Assembly (NCBI RefSeq): GCF_021764745.1
Contig: NZ_JAETXX010000011.1
Location: 62,001 to 126,000, forward strand
Source of the DNA: Joostella atrarenae
GTDB lineage: Bacteria > Bacteroidota > Bacteroidia > Flavobacteriales > Flavobacteriaceae
DNA length: 64,000 nucleotides
Direction of reading: 5' to 3'
Part shown: positions 24,909-33,673 of the stretch, one piece after another
Position numbering within the stretch: the stretch's first letter is position 1
Layout: every line of letters begins with the position of its first letter
Notes under the pieces: model-generated
Database searches by the model: none
Told to the model about the DNA's origin: nothing
Seen by the model: the letters and a program-made list of their open reading frames with translations, nothing else
Position numbers and translations under genes: made by a program

Positions 24909-26495
24909 CTATTGAATAGAATCTTTAGCACCTTTATCCCAAGGAACCATTTCTGATTCATAGAAATTGATATTCTTCAATTTAAATCGGTTATAATGTT
25001 TCCCTAATCGGACTTTATAAGTATCCCATTCTCTTGATGAATCCTGAGACCATCCAATCTCTGCATAACCTAGTAAACGAGGTATTACCATATATTCAAT
25101 ATCGTCAATTGTTTCTAAAGTTTCTGCCCAAAGTGGAGCCTCTACTCCAACAATATCATCTTTTCCTACTCCTTCAACAAGAGTAGAAGGGTTCCAATCG
25201 TATCCTGTTTTCACATTTATAAGTCCTGCCCAACTAAGCCCTAAAGGAGAAATTGAATCATATTTCATATCCAAATAAGCTTTGGATGCTGGAGAGATTA
25301 ATACTTTTGACCCTTGCTTAACTGCTTCTTGAGCGTTTTCTTTATTCGCCCAAAACTGTACAACAGTAGATTCTTTTAATTCAGCATGTCTAATTTCATC
25401 CCAACCAATTGGCGTTTTTCCATGCTTATAAACCATATCTTGGACACGAGTAACAAAAGGAATATAATCTTCTAATTCTGTAGAGTGAGACTCATCTCCA
25501 CCTATATGAATATACTCACCAGGAGTAATTGCAATAATTTCTTTAATTACATCTTCTATAAAAGTATATGTAATCTCTTTATCTATACAAAACGAACTAA
25601 AGCCTACTTCTGTTCCTGTGTATAATTCTGGTGCTTTTCCATCACAATTTAATTCTGGATAAGAAGCTAATGCAGCATTTGTATGACCTGGCATATCTAT
25701 CTCCGGAATAATAGTTATATATCGCTCTTGTGCATAAGCAACTATCTCCTTATAATCTTCTTGCGTATAAAAACCGCCTTCTCCGCCTCCTACTTCCGTA
25801 CTAGCGCCGATTTCTGTAAGCTTTGGCCATGATTTTATTTCAATACGCCAACCTTGGTCATCTGTTAAATGCATGTGTAAAACATTTAGCTTATATGCTG
25901 CCATAAGATCAATATATCTCTTTACTTCATCTACAGTAAAAAAGTGTCTTGACATATCTAACATACTTCCACGGTAAGAATACTGAGGGTAATCTGTAAT
26001 ATTAACTCCTGGAATTACCCATCGTATATTTTTAATAACTTCTGGACTTGCAATTTCAGAAGGCAATAACTGTTTTAATGTTTGGATACCTCTATAAGCT
26101 CCAGCTGCTGTAGAAGCACTCAATGTTACAAGATTTTCATTCACATTTAATTTATAACCTTCTTCTCCTTCTACTTCCGAAGATATTTTAAAGACAATCC
26201 CACTAGCTACATCATCGGTGCTAGAAGTTGTTTTTAATTTAATACCACTTGCATTGGCTATTGTTTCTACAAAACTGCCTGCTACAGCCTTTAATGCTGC
26301 GTCATTATCAACATACAATACTGTACTTTCTGTAATTTCGAAAGTCCCTTCATTCTTTTCAACAGAAACAGGAGCTGGAATTAAACTTCTATCTTCTAAA
26401 CTTGCTTGTGGTTTATTTGGCGTCGTACAAGCAAATAATAGAATCGCCAATGTTAAACTGGCATTTAGTAAAATGTACTTTTTAATATTTATCAT
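24909..26495 (-). CDS. Beta-N-acetylhexosaminidase (GH20), lipoprotein
   Basis: A 528-residue lipoprotein (LTLAILLFAC, Cys23) with the GH20 layout: an N-terminal alpha/beta domain (about 35-160) and a TIM barrel. Active-site pair Asp334-Glu335 in YIHIGGDESHSTE; HLTDDQGWRIEIKSWP, PEIDMPGHTNAALASYP and the Trp-rich C-terminal WAETL/WSQD segments complete the pocket. It removes terminal GlcNAc/GalNAc from chitin oligomers or glycoproteins at the cell surface. It is divergent from the sigma/SusCD locus and may serve it. Confidence 0.94.
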   Translation of the reverse strand: MINIKKYILLNASLTLAILLFACTTPNKPQASLEDRSLIPAPVSVEKNEGTFEITESTVLYVDNDAALKAVAGSFVETIANASGIKLKTTSSTDDVASGIVFKISSEVEGEEGYKLNVNENLVTLSASTAAGAYRGIQTLKQLLPSEIASPEVIKNIRWVIPGVNITDYPQYSYRGSMLDMSRHFFTVDEVKRYIDLMAAYKLNVLHMHLTDDQGWRIEIKSWPKLTEIGASTEVGGGEGGFYTQEDYKEIVAYAQERYITIIPEIDMPGHTNAALASYPELNCDGKAPELYTGTEVGFSSFCIDKEITYTFIEDVIKEIIAITPGEYIHIGGDESHSTELEDYIPFVTRVQDMVYKHGKTPIGWDEIRHAELKESTVVQFWANKENAQEAVKQGSKVLISPASKAYLDMKYDSISPLGLSWAGLINVKTGYDWNPSTLVEGVGKDDIVGVEAPLWAETLETIDDIEYMVIPRLLGYAEIGWSQDSSREWDTYKVRLGKHYNRFKLKNINFYESEMVPWDKGAKDSIQ

Positions 26496-26842
26496 TTTAA
26501 AACTTGGTAATTGGTTAGTAATATTTAATTATTTTTTTTCCTATTCCTTAAAAAAGTAAAACTTGACTTGAAAAAAGAATCGGTTTCAGTGATTTTAAAT
26601 TATGTTTCCTTACTATTCTCTAATAAAACCTTTTAGTGTTTAGTTAATCATTAAAAAGGGAACATTAAAACTATCACTTTTATAATTATTGAACAAATTG
26701 TAAGATTCAAAATTAAGAATACAATAAAAATTTAATACTTACCCTACTTTTAGTGAAGTAAATAACTCACTCTCTTTATTTATTTATAATGAATTACTAC
26801 TTTAGCGGGTTTAAGGTATTTCACTTTTCAATTCCTTTTTAA
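26496..26842. other. Divergent intergenic region between GH20 and the ECF sigma gene
   Basis: The 347 bases hold the two 5' leaders. Towards GH20, the leader reads CTAACCAATTACCAAG on the minus strand before the ATG. Towards the sigma gene, TACTTTAG (about 26800) loosely resembles a -7 box. No repeat, RNA gene or small open frame could be supported. Confidence 0.5.
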
Positions 26843-27373
26843 TTGTCAATACATAATAAAAATATAAAATCTCAATTCGAGATACATTATACTGCACTCT
26901 GTAAAAAAGCATATTTTTACATAGAGGACATTGATGATGCCAAAGATATTGTACAGGAGGTTTTCTTGAAGTTACTCGACAAAAAAAACTTAAACGATAT
27001 TAAAGATTTTAAAAGTTACCTTAATCGTTCTGTTGTGAATGCTTCTTTAAAATGGATAGCAAAACAGAAGAAAAAAAAGAAAATTGATCACACAATAGAA
27101 ATCCAAAAAGGAACAGAATATTCTATTGAAGATAGTATCATTAAAGATGAATCTTCTACTATTTTAAACAAAGAATTAAATAATCTTCCTGAAAAGTGCA
27201 AAGAGATATTTGTTTTATGTGTTTTAGAAGATTTAAAATATCAAGAGGCAGCAGATACTCTAGGAGTATCTATAAATACTGTAAAGTCTCAAATAAAGAA
27301 AGCTTATAAAATATTGAGAAAGTCTGCTAATTATCACAGCTTTCTCTTTCTTTTACTGAATAAAAATCAGTAA
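26843..27373 (+). CDS. FecI-like ECF sigma factor
   Basis: A 176-residue sigma-70 family protein. Region 2 is seen in FYIEDIDDAKDIVQEVFLKL (about 27-46) and region 4 in LPEKCKEIFVLCVLEDLKYQ and EAADTLGVSINTVKSQIKKA. The only possible start is TTG at 26843, because a stop lies just upstream and there is no Met near the N-terminus. With the FecR gene 97 bases downstream it should control the adjacent SusC/SusD genes in response to substrate uptake. Confidence 0.9.
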   Translation: MSIHNKNIKSQFEIHYTALCKKAYFYIEDIDDAKDIVQEVFLKLLDKKNLNDIKDFKSYLNRSVVNASLKWIAKQKKKKKIDHTIEIQKGTEYSIEDSIIKDESSTILNKELNNLPEKCKEIFVLCVLEDLKYQEAADTLGVSINTVKSQIKKAYKILRKSANYHSFLFLLLNKNQ

Positions 27374-27470
27374 AATAATAATTTCTTTAAAAAAAACTCC
27401 AATTGACGTCACCCTAAATTAAAGTTTTGGGATCCTAGTTATAAAAGAGGTCTTCTCTATTAAATATAAC

Positions 27471-28613
27471 ATGGATCAGATTAACGACATATTAATAAAA
27501 AAACTTCATAATAGACATACCGAAGAAGAAGAGCGTATGTTCAAATCGTGGATTCTTGAATCTAAAGAAAATAGCGATTTCTACAAGAAATTAAAGCGTT
27601 TAAAAAAAGAAAATGACTTACATAGAATAAATCAAATAGATACGGATAAGGCTTGGCAAGAAATTCTAACTAAGCATAGAGAAAAGAGAAAGTTAACAAA
27701 TAAAATTGTTCTTAAAAGAGTTCTTGCTTCAGCAGCAGTTTTCATTGGAATTATCGCCTTAGGAATTAGTTATTACAATCTTAAACAAATTGGAAATACT
27801 CCTGAGGAACCTATAATCACCCTTCAAATAGGAAAAGGAAAAACCAATAATATTATACTTTCCGAACAAAAAGAAATTCTTAATCATGAAGGGGATGCTA
27901 TTGCAAAAAAAGTAGGTTCAGATTTAGTTTTCCAGCCTATAAATAAAAAGGATTACAGTATAAATACAGTTCATGTTCCCAACGGAAAGACATTAAATAT
28001 CATCCTTTCAGACAGCACTTCAATTCACATTAACGCTGGAAGTACTTTAAAATTCCCTACCAATTTTGAAAAAGACAAAAAGCGAGTTGTAACATTAGAA
28101 GGAGAGGGTTTCTTTAATGTAACAAAAAATAAAGAGCAGCCTTTTATAGTCAAAACAACTGCTTTAGATATAACTGTTTTAGGGACGCAATTTAATGTTA
28201 ATGCTTATGCCAACAACCTCAATTCTAATATTGCGTTAATAGAAGGTTCAGTTAAAGTTAGTTCAAAAAATAAAAATATTAAAGGTATTCAACTAGCTCC
28301 GAATCAAACGGCAACATTGAATGTTGGTTCTAACAATATAGATGTTAAAAATGAAGATGTTTCTAAATACACTGCTTGGATTGAAGGAAAAATAATAATT
28401 GAGGCTATTCCATTTTCAGAAATAATAAAACAACTAGAGCGAAAATATAACGTCACCATTATTAATAATAATAAGGCGTTAGAGGATCAAAATTTCACAG
28501 CTTCTTTTGACATCGAAACTATTGATGAAGTTATGGAAGCATTTAAAATAAGTGTTCCCTTTGAATATAAAATTCAAGGAAAAGAAATAACGATTACAAA
28601 TCCAGAAAAATAA
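27471..28613 (+). CDS. FecR-type anti-sigma factor
   Basis: A 380-residue inner-membrane regulator: cytoplasmic sigma-binding part (1-82), one membrane segment (about 84-103, LASAAVFIGIIALGISYY), a FecR beta domain (about 165-275: VHVPNGKTLNIILSD, RVVTLEGEGFFNVTKN, ITVLGTQFNVNAY) and the C-terminal DUF4974 domain (about 300-375: FSEIIKQLERKYNVTI). It would receive the signal from the STN domain of the receptor encoded next and release the sigma factor. Confidence 0.92.
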   Translation: MDQINDILIKKLHNRHTEEEERMFKSWILESKENSDFYKKLKRLKKENDLHRINQIDTDKAWQEILTKHREKRKLTNKIVLKRVLASAAVFIGIIALGISYYNLKQIGNTPEEPIITLQIGKGKTNNIILSEQKEILNHEGDAIAKKVGSDLVFQPINKKDYSINTVHVPNGKTLNIILSDSTSIHINAGSTLKFPTNFEKDKKRVVTLEGEGFFNVTKNKEQPFIVKTTALDITVLGTQFNVNAYANNLNSNIALIEGSVKVSSKNKNIKGIQLAPNQTATLNVGSNNIDVKNEDVSKYTAWIEGKIIIEAIPFSEIIKQLERKYNVTIINNNKALEDQNFTASFDIETIDEVMEAFKISVPFEYKIQGKEITITNPEK

Positions 28614-28726
28614 TAAACATGTAAAAGAAGAAATACAAACACAAAAAAACAGGAAATGTTGCAGCATCCCCTGTTTCACAAAAATTGTTCAGTCAAATTA
28701 GTCTAATAACCAAACATCACAAATGT

Positions 28727-31700
28727 ATGAAAAATAGAACTTTCATAAGGCCCTATTGGTCTTATTCCTCTCAATTTTATTTAAAAATGAAGTTAACTAT
28801 ATTTTTTCTCTTAGCTTCTTTATTTACAGTAAACGCAAACTCATATGCGCAAAAAACAAGGATTGATTTAAATCTTAAAAATGTTAGTATTGAAACTGTA
28901 CTTAAAGAAATAGAACAGAAAACAGATTTTAAATTCTTATATAATAATAATGAAATAGATACTCAAAGAGAAGTTTCTATTGATGTTTACAAGAAATCTG
29001 TTTCTGATATCTTAGATACTATTTTTAATAATAGTAATATCACTTACATTCTTAAGAAGAAGCAGATAGTTTTAAGGAAAAACACTTTTAAAAGCTCCTT
29101 CCTTTTTGATAAAATAGAGAATCTCCAAAATCAAGTATCTGGAAAAGTAACTGATGTAAACAACGTTCCGCTATTAGGGGTTACAGTAAAAGTAAAAGAT
29201 GCTCCAATTGGGACGAGTACAGATCAAGATGGAAATTTTACCATTACTGCTAGTCAAAATGATGTATTACAGTTTACTTACATTGGTTTCGAAACCAAGG
29301 AAGTTAAGGTGAATAACGCCTCTACATTTAATGTAACCCTTAAAGAAGCCGTAGAAGCTATTGATGAAGTTGTTCTTGTAGGTTATGGAGAAGTAAAACG
29401 AGAAAATATTACTGGTGCTGTAAGTAGTGTTAAAATGGAGAGCTTTAGCAACCAAGCTCCAACAGTAAATGTAGAACAAGCACTTCAAGGACAAGTAGCA
29501 GGTCTTTCTGTAAGTACTCCAAACGGACAGCCTGGCGCTGCTTCTAAAATTAGAATTAGAGGTACTTCCTCCCTATCAGGTTCTAACCAACCGTTGTTCG
29601 TTATTGATGGAATTCCTGTAGTTCCTCAAAGCAACATTCCTGTAGGTGGAACCGAAGGCCAAAATCTGGGTAGAGAATTAAATTACCAAGGTTTAAGTAC
29701 ACCGATCGCTAATATAAATCCAAATGACATTGAATCTATAAGTGTTTTAAAAGATGCATCTGCGGCTGCAATTTATGGTTCTAGAGCAGCTAATGGAGTT
29801 ATTATTATAAACACAAAAAAAGGATCTAAATACTCGAAACCCACAATTAATGTAGATGTTTCTAGCACGATACAAACTCCAAATACATTGGATGTTTTAA
29901 ATGCAGATCAATATAAAGATATTTGGACAAGAGCCGTTCAAAACAGTAATGTAGATGATGCTTTTACAAAAAGTGTTTTAGATGGTTCTTATTTTGGAGA
30001 TACAGAAACTAATTGGGAAGACGAACTAACTAACGGGATGGCTGTTTCTACCGACGCTAATTTAAGTGTCCGCGGAGGGAGTGAAAAATCACAATATTCT
30101 ATTTCCCTTTCTGCTTTAAATTCTGAAAGCGGAATTCAAGGCGCAAGTAGTGAACGTTACACGCTAAATATAAACCTAAATAATGATATAACTGATTTTT
30201 GGAGGTTTGGAACCAGCTTACAAACATCCTATCTTAATCAATCTTCTGCAGATGGAGGTCTTGTAGATAGAATGTATACTTTCAGACCAGATGCTCCTAT
30301 TTTTGATGAAGATGGGAATTATGCATATTCTGAAACTTCTAACAGCGAAAATCCTGTTGCTTTAGCACAAGCTAAAAATAAAAATAAAACTTTTCTTTTT
30401 CTAGGTTCTGTGTTTACCCAATTAGATTTAACGAAGGGATTGACTTTTGAAACCAGACTTTCCGCAAATTATAACAACGGAAATCAATATAGCTTTTATC
30501 CAAAATACACTTCTAGGGGAGGTTGGTTTAGATTTAGTGGAGATGGAGATGGATTTGCTCAAGACAGTAGGTCTACAAATACTATTCTACAATGGCAAAA
30601 TACATTAACCTACAAGCAGACTTTTAATCAAAAGCATAATATTGATGCAGTTTTAGGAACCACTTTTGAGGAGATAAACAGCTCTTACAATAAAGCTTTT
30701 GGAACTGGATTTTCTAATAATGTTTTAAGCAATGTATCTAGTGCTACCGTTAGTAACGGAGGTGAATCCTATGAAGAGGGTTCAGGATTAGCTTCTTATT
30801 TTGGTAGAGTTAATTACGATTATAATCAAAAATACCTTATCACATTAACAGGAAGAGTAGATGGTTCTTCAAAATTTGCTAAAGAGAATAAATATGCTTT
30901 CTTTCCAGCAGCAGCAGCGGCGTGGAGATTATCTAATGAAGATTTTATAGCTAATAGCAATGTCATTGACGAAATGAAATTACGTGTTAGTTATGGATTA
31001 ACTGGTCAACAAGACTTTGGTGCTTATCAATGGAGAACATTATATTCTACAGATGCTTATGCAAACGACCCTTCCACTGTTTTATCTCAATTAGGTAATG
31101 ATCGATTAAAATGGGAAACTACGAAGCAGTTTGACTTAGGAATGGATTTTTCATTTTTTAAAAATGTAATTTCTGGAGGAATAGGATATTACTCAAAAAA
31201 TACAGAGGATGTTATATTCCCTGTAAAAACTCCTGGAAATACAGGTGTAACATCTGTACTTGCAAATATTGGAAAAACGGAAAACAAAGGATACGAACTA
31301 CTTTTGGACATTCGTCTTTTTAATAATCAAGATTTTTCATGGAATCTAAGCTTAAATGCAACAAAGAACACAAATACACTTACAGAAATAGGAGACGACT
31401 ATAAAGATGATGACGGTTATATAGTTGGTTTCCCTGGTTTGGGAGGTGGACGTTTGCAAGAAGGAAGTCCTATTGGGCTTATTTATGGTTATGAAGCCGC
31501 AGGCATTTTTCAGAATCAAGCAGAAATCGATGCATTGAATCAAGCGGCTCCAAATGGTGTTTATCAGGAAGATGGAACTGCTCCTGGAGATTTAAAATTT
31601 AATGATATTTCTGGCCCAGATGGGATCCCTGATGGAATTGTTAATGACTTTGATCAAACTACTATTGGAAATTCTCAACCTGATGTATTTGGTGGATTCA

Positions 31701-32191
31701 GCAGTACTTGGAGATACAAAGGTTTCTCTCTTTCAGCTCAATTTAGTTACTCTATAGGTAATGAGTTAATGTGGTTTTCTCAATCAAGAGCAATCAATTT
31801 TACAAGCACCTATTTTAGTGAGAATAAAACAACTGAAGTTTATAATGCATGGACAGCAGAAAATCCTACAGATCAGCCAAGAATTGTCTATAAAGACCCT
31901 AATGATAATGATAGACTTTCTAGCTATTACGTACACGATGCATCTTATCTAAGATTAAATACACTAAACTTAAGATATACATTGCCTAGAAAAACAATAG
32001 ATAGAATCAGTTTCATTAATTCTATATCATTTTATGGTATTGCTCAAAACTTATGGACACTAACAAATTATCCAGGAGCAAACCCAGAAGGAGGTACTCT
32101 ATTTAATAATGATATTTCAGGATCTGGGAGAGATACTAATAGATTTCCTCCACAGAAATCTTTCACTCTAGGCGTAAATATTGGTTTCTAA
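28727..32191 (+). CDS. SusC/RagA-family TonB-dependent outer-membrane receptor
   Basis: I start at ATG 28727; the frame runs 14 codons further to a TTG. The 1154-residue protein has a signal peptide ending near NSYAQ (residue 42), an STN signalling domain (about 44-112: LNLKNVSIETVLKEIEQKT), a carboxypeptidase-like domain (about 128-205), a plug (VDEVVLVGYG-type segment IDEVVLVGYGEVKRENITGA, SVLKDASAAAIYGSRAANGV) and a 22-strand barrel ending in Phe. The STN domain fits control by the ECF/FecR pair upstream. With the SusD-like lipoprotein it forms the uptake complex for oligosaccharides or peptides. Confidence 0.95.
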   Translation: MKNRTFIRPYWSYSSQFYLKMKLTIFFLLASLFTVNANSYAQKTRIDLNLKNVSIETVLKEIEQKTDFKFLYNNNEIDTQREVSIDVYKKSVSDILDTIFNNSNITYILKKKQIVLRKNTFKSSFLFDKIENLQNQVSGKVTDVNNVPLLGVTVKVKDAPIGTSTDQDGNFTITASQNDVLQFTYIGFETKEVKVNNASTFNVTLKEAVEAIDEVVLVGYGEVKRENITGAVSSVKMESFSNQAPTVNVEQALQGQVAGLSVSTPNGQPGAASKIRIRGTSSLSGSNQPLFVIDGIPVVPQSNIPVGGTEGQNLGRELNYQGLSTPIANINPNDIESISVLKDASAAAIYGSRAANGVIIINTKKGSKYSKPTINVDVSSTIQTPNTLDVLNADQYKDIWTRAVQNSNVDDAFTKSVLDGSYFGDTETNWEDELTNGMAVSTDANLSVRGGSEKSQYSISLSALNSESGIQGASSERYTLNINLNNDITDFWRFGTSLQTSYLNQSSADGGLVDRMYTFRPDAPIFDEDGNYAYSETSNSENPVALAQAKNKNKTFLFLGSVFTQLDLTKGLTFETRLSANYNNGNQYSFYPKYTSRGGWFRFSGDGDGFAQDSRSTNTILQWQNTLTYKQTFNQKHNIDAVLGTTFEEINSSYNKAFGTGFSNNVLSNVSSATVSNGGESYEEGSGLASYFGRVNYDYNQKYLITLTGRVDGSSKFAKENKYAFFPAAAAAWRLSNEDFIANSNVIDEMKLRVSYGLTGQQDFGAYQWRTLYSTDAYANDPSTVLSQLGNDRLKWETTKQFDLGMDFSFFKNVISGGIGYYSKNTEDVIFPVKTPGNTGVTSVLANIGKTENKGYELLLDIRLFNNQDFSWNLSLNATKNTNTLTEIGDDYKDDDGYIVGFPGLGGGRLQEGSPIGLIYGYEAAGIFQNQAEIDALNQAAPNGVYQEDGTAPGDLKFNDISGPDGIPDGIVNDFDQTTIGNSQPDVFGGFSSTWRYKGFSLSAQFSYSIGNELMWFSQSRAINFTSTYFSENKTTEVYNAWTAENPTDQPRIVYKDPNDNDRLSSYYVHDASYLRLNTLNLRYTLPRKTIDRISFINSISFYGIAQNLWTLTNYPGANPEGGTLFNNDISGSGRDTNRFPPQKSFTLGVNIGF

Positions 32192-32201
32192 AAAAAATAT
32201 T

Positions 32202-33539
32202 ATGAAAAAAGTACTATATATAACAATACTAGCAATTAGATTAACGGCTTGTAATTTGACAGATTCTATAGATCAAGATCCGCCAAATAATTTAGTTCCA
32301 GAAAATGTAGTAACAAATGAAGATGATGCTAAAGCACTATTAAATGGTGCTTATAGCCAGATCATATCATATACAAATTCTTCTTATTATATGTATTCTG
32401 AAATAATTCCGAGTGCATTAATAGGTTCTATGACAATAAATTCTAGTTCAGACGAAGAGATTTTCGATAATGATATTCTTGCTGAAAATGCTACAGTAAG
32501 GAACTTCTGGAGCATTTTTTATAGCGTGATTGATGCTGCAAATAATACAATTGCAAACACAGAAAAGTTAAGTAACGATCTTATTACTCCAGAAGCAAAA
32601 AAAGAAATTATTGGAGAAGCTCATTTTCTTAGAGCAATGGCTACTTTTGATGCATTACGCTATTTCGGACAATTTTATGACTCTAGTAGTAATCTAGGAG
32701 TGATCCTAAGAACAGAACCTGTAAACTTTGTTACTAGAAGCATAAAAAGAAGTTCTGTACAAGAATCTTACAGTCAGATATTGTCAGATTTAGATTATGC
32801 AATTTCTAATGCTCCTGACTTTACTGTTTCTTACAGAGGTTCAAAAACAGCTGCAAAAGCCTTAAAAGCAAGAGTTTTATTGTATAACGGGCAATACAAT
32901 GAGGCTGCAAACATAGCAGATCAAGTAATAAATGAGGGAACTACTTCTTTAGAAACTAACTTCTCTGATGTTTTTGATAAAGGCTATAATGCTTCAGAAA
33001 ATATCCTAGTAACTTTTAGAGATTCCGAATCTGATAATGATGAGAATAATAGAAAACGATTTTACGCTGGGCGTGTTGCTGATGGATGGTTTACCGATCT
33101 CATGGAAAATGATCCTAGAAAAGAGGCCAGCTATAGTGGTACTACTGTTTTAAAAACTAATAATGAAAATAGTTTTCGTCCAACATTCTTTATCCGTTTA
33201 GCAGAAATGTACCTTATAAAAGCTGAAGGTATTTCCAGAAGTACTGGTGATGTTGAAGCCGCAAAAATTCCTTTAAACAAAATTATAGAGAGAGCAGATG
33301 CAGATTTATCTACTGCTACCTCTATTGAAGAACTCAATGATAACATCTTTAACCAATATATTAAAGAGATGGCCTATGAAAATGGATCTGATTGGTTTGC
33401 AGCAATACGATTTGAAAAAGCTATGGATTTAAAACCTTCTATAACAAGTGTGGATCAATACATTCTTCCGATCCCTACAACAGAAATAGAAGGGAATGAA
33501 TTTCTTACACTTGCAGATCAAAATCCAGGTTACGAATAA
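32202..33539 (+). CDS. SusD/RagB-family surface lipoprotein
   Basis: Start placed at ATG 32202, ten bases after the receptor's stop. The 445-residue protein has a lipobox (IRLTAC, Cys17), the N-terminal SusD pattern (SIDQDPPNNLVPENVVTNEDD), TPR-like helices (IIGEAHFLRAMATFDALRYF, AAKALKARVLLYNGQYNEAA) and the C-terminal FIRLAEMYLIKAEG...ILPIPTTEIEGN block ending NPGY. It captures substrate above the SusC channel. The presence of a protease downstream points to a peptide or glycoprotein substrate. Confidence 0.95.
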   Translation: MKKVLYITILAIRLTACNLTDSIDQDPPNNLVPENVVTNEDDAKALLNGAYSQIISYTNSSYYMYSEIIPSALIGSMTINSSSDEEIFDNDILAENATVRNFWSIFYSVIDAANNTIANTEKLSNDLITPEAKKEIIGEAHFLRAMATFDALRYFGQFYDSSSNLGVILRTEPVNFVTRSIKRSSVQESYSQILSDLDYAISNAPDFTVSYRGSKTAAKALKARVLLYNGQYNEAANIADQVINEGTTSLETNFSDVFDKGYNASENILVTFRDSESDNDENNRKRFYAGRVADGWFTDLMENDPRKEASYSGTTVLKTNNENSFRPTFFIRLAEMYLIKAEGISRSTGDVEAAKIPLNKIIERADADLSTATSIEELNDNIFNQYIKEMAYENGSDWFAAIRFEKAMDLKPSITSVDQYILPIPTTEIEGNEFLTLADQNPGYE

Positions 33540-33613
33540 GCCGTTATCACTATAAAACTTATCAATAATTTTTAGATAAACATACATAAAAATCTTTATT
33601 TATTTGAATAACA

Positions 33614-33657
33614 GTATTACATCCTTAAGGAAATATATGCCTTAAGGATGGAAATAC
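33614..33657. repeat. Near-perfect inverted repeat between susD and the M16 gene
   Basis: CATCCTTAAGG (33620-33630) and CCTTAAGGATG (33640-33650) form an 11-bp perfect stem over a nine-base loop, extended outward by GTATT (33614-33618) and AATAC (33653-33657). There is no T-run after it, so it is not a standard terminator. It could lower read-through from susD, stabilise the upstream mRNA, or be an operator for the M16 gene 24 bases away. Confidence 0.7.
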
Positions 33658-33673
33658 TAAAGAAAATTTAAAA

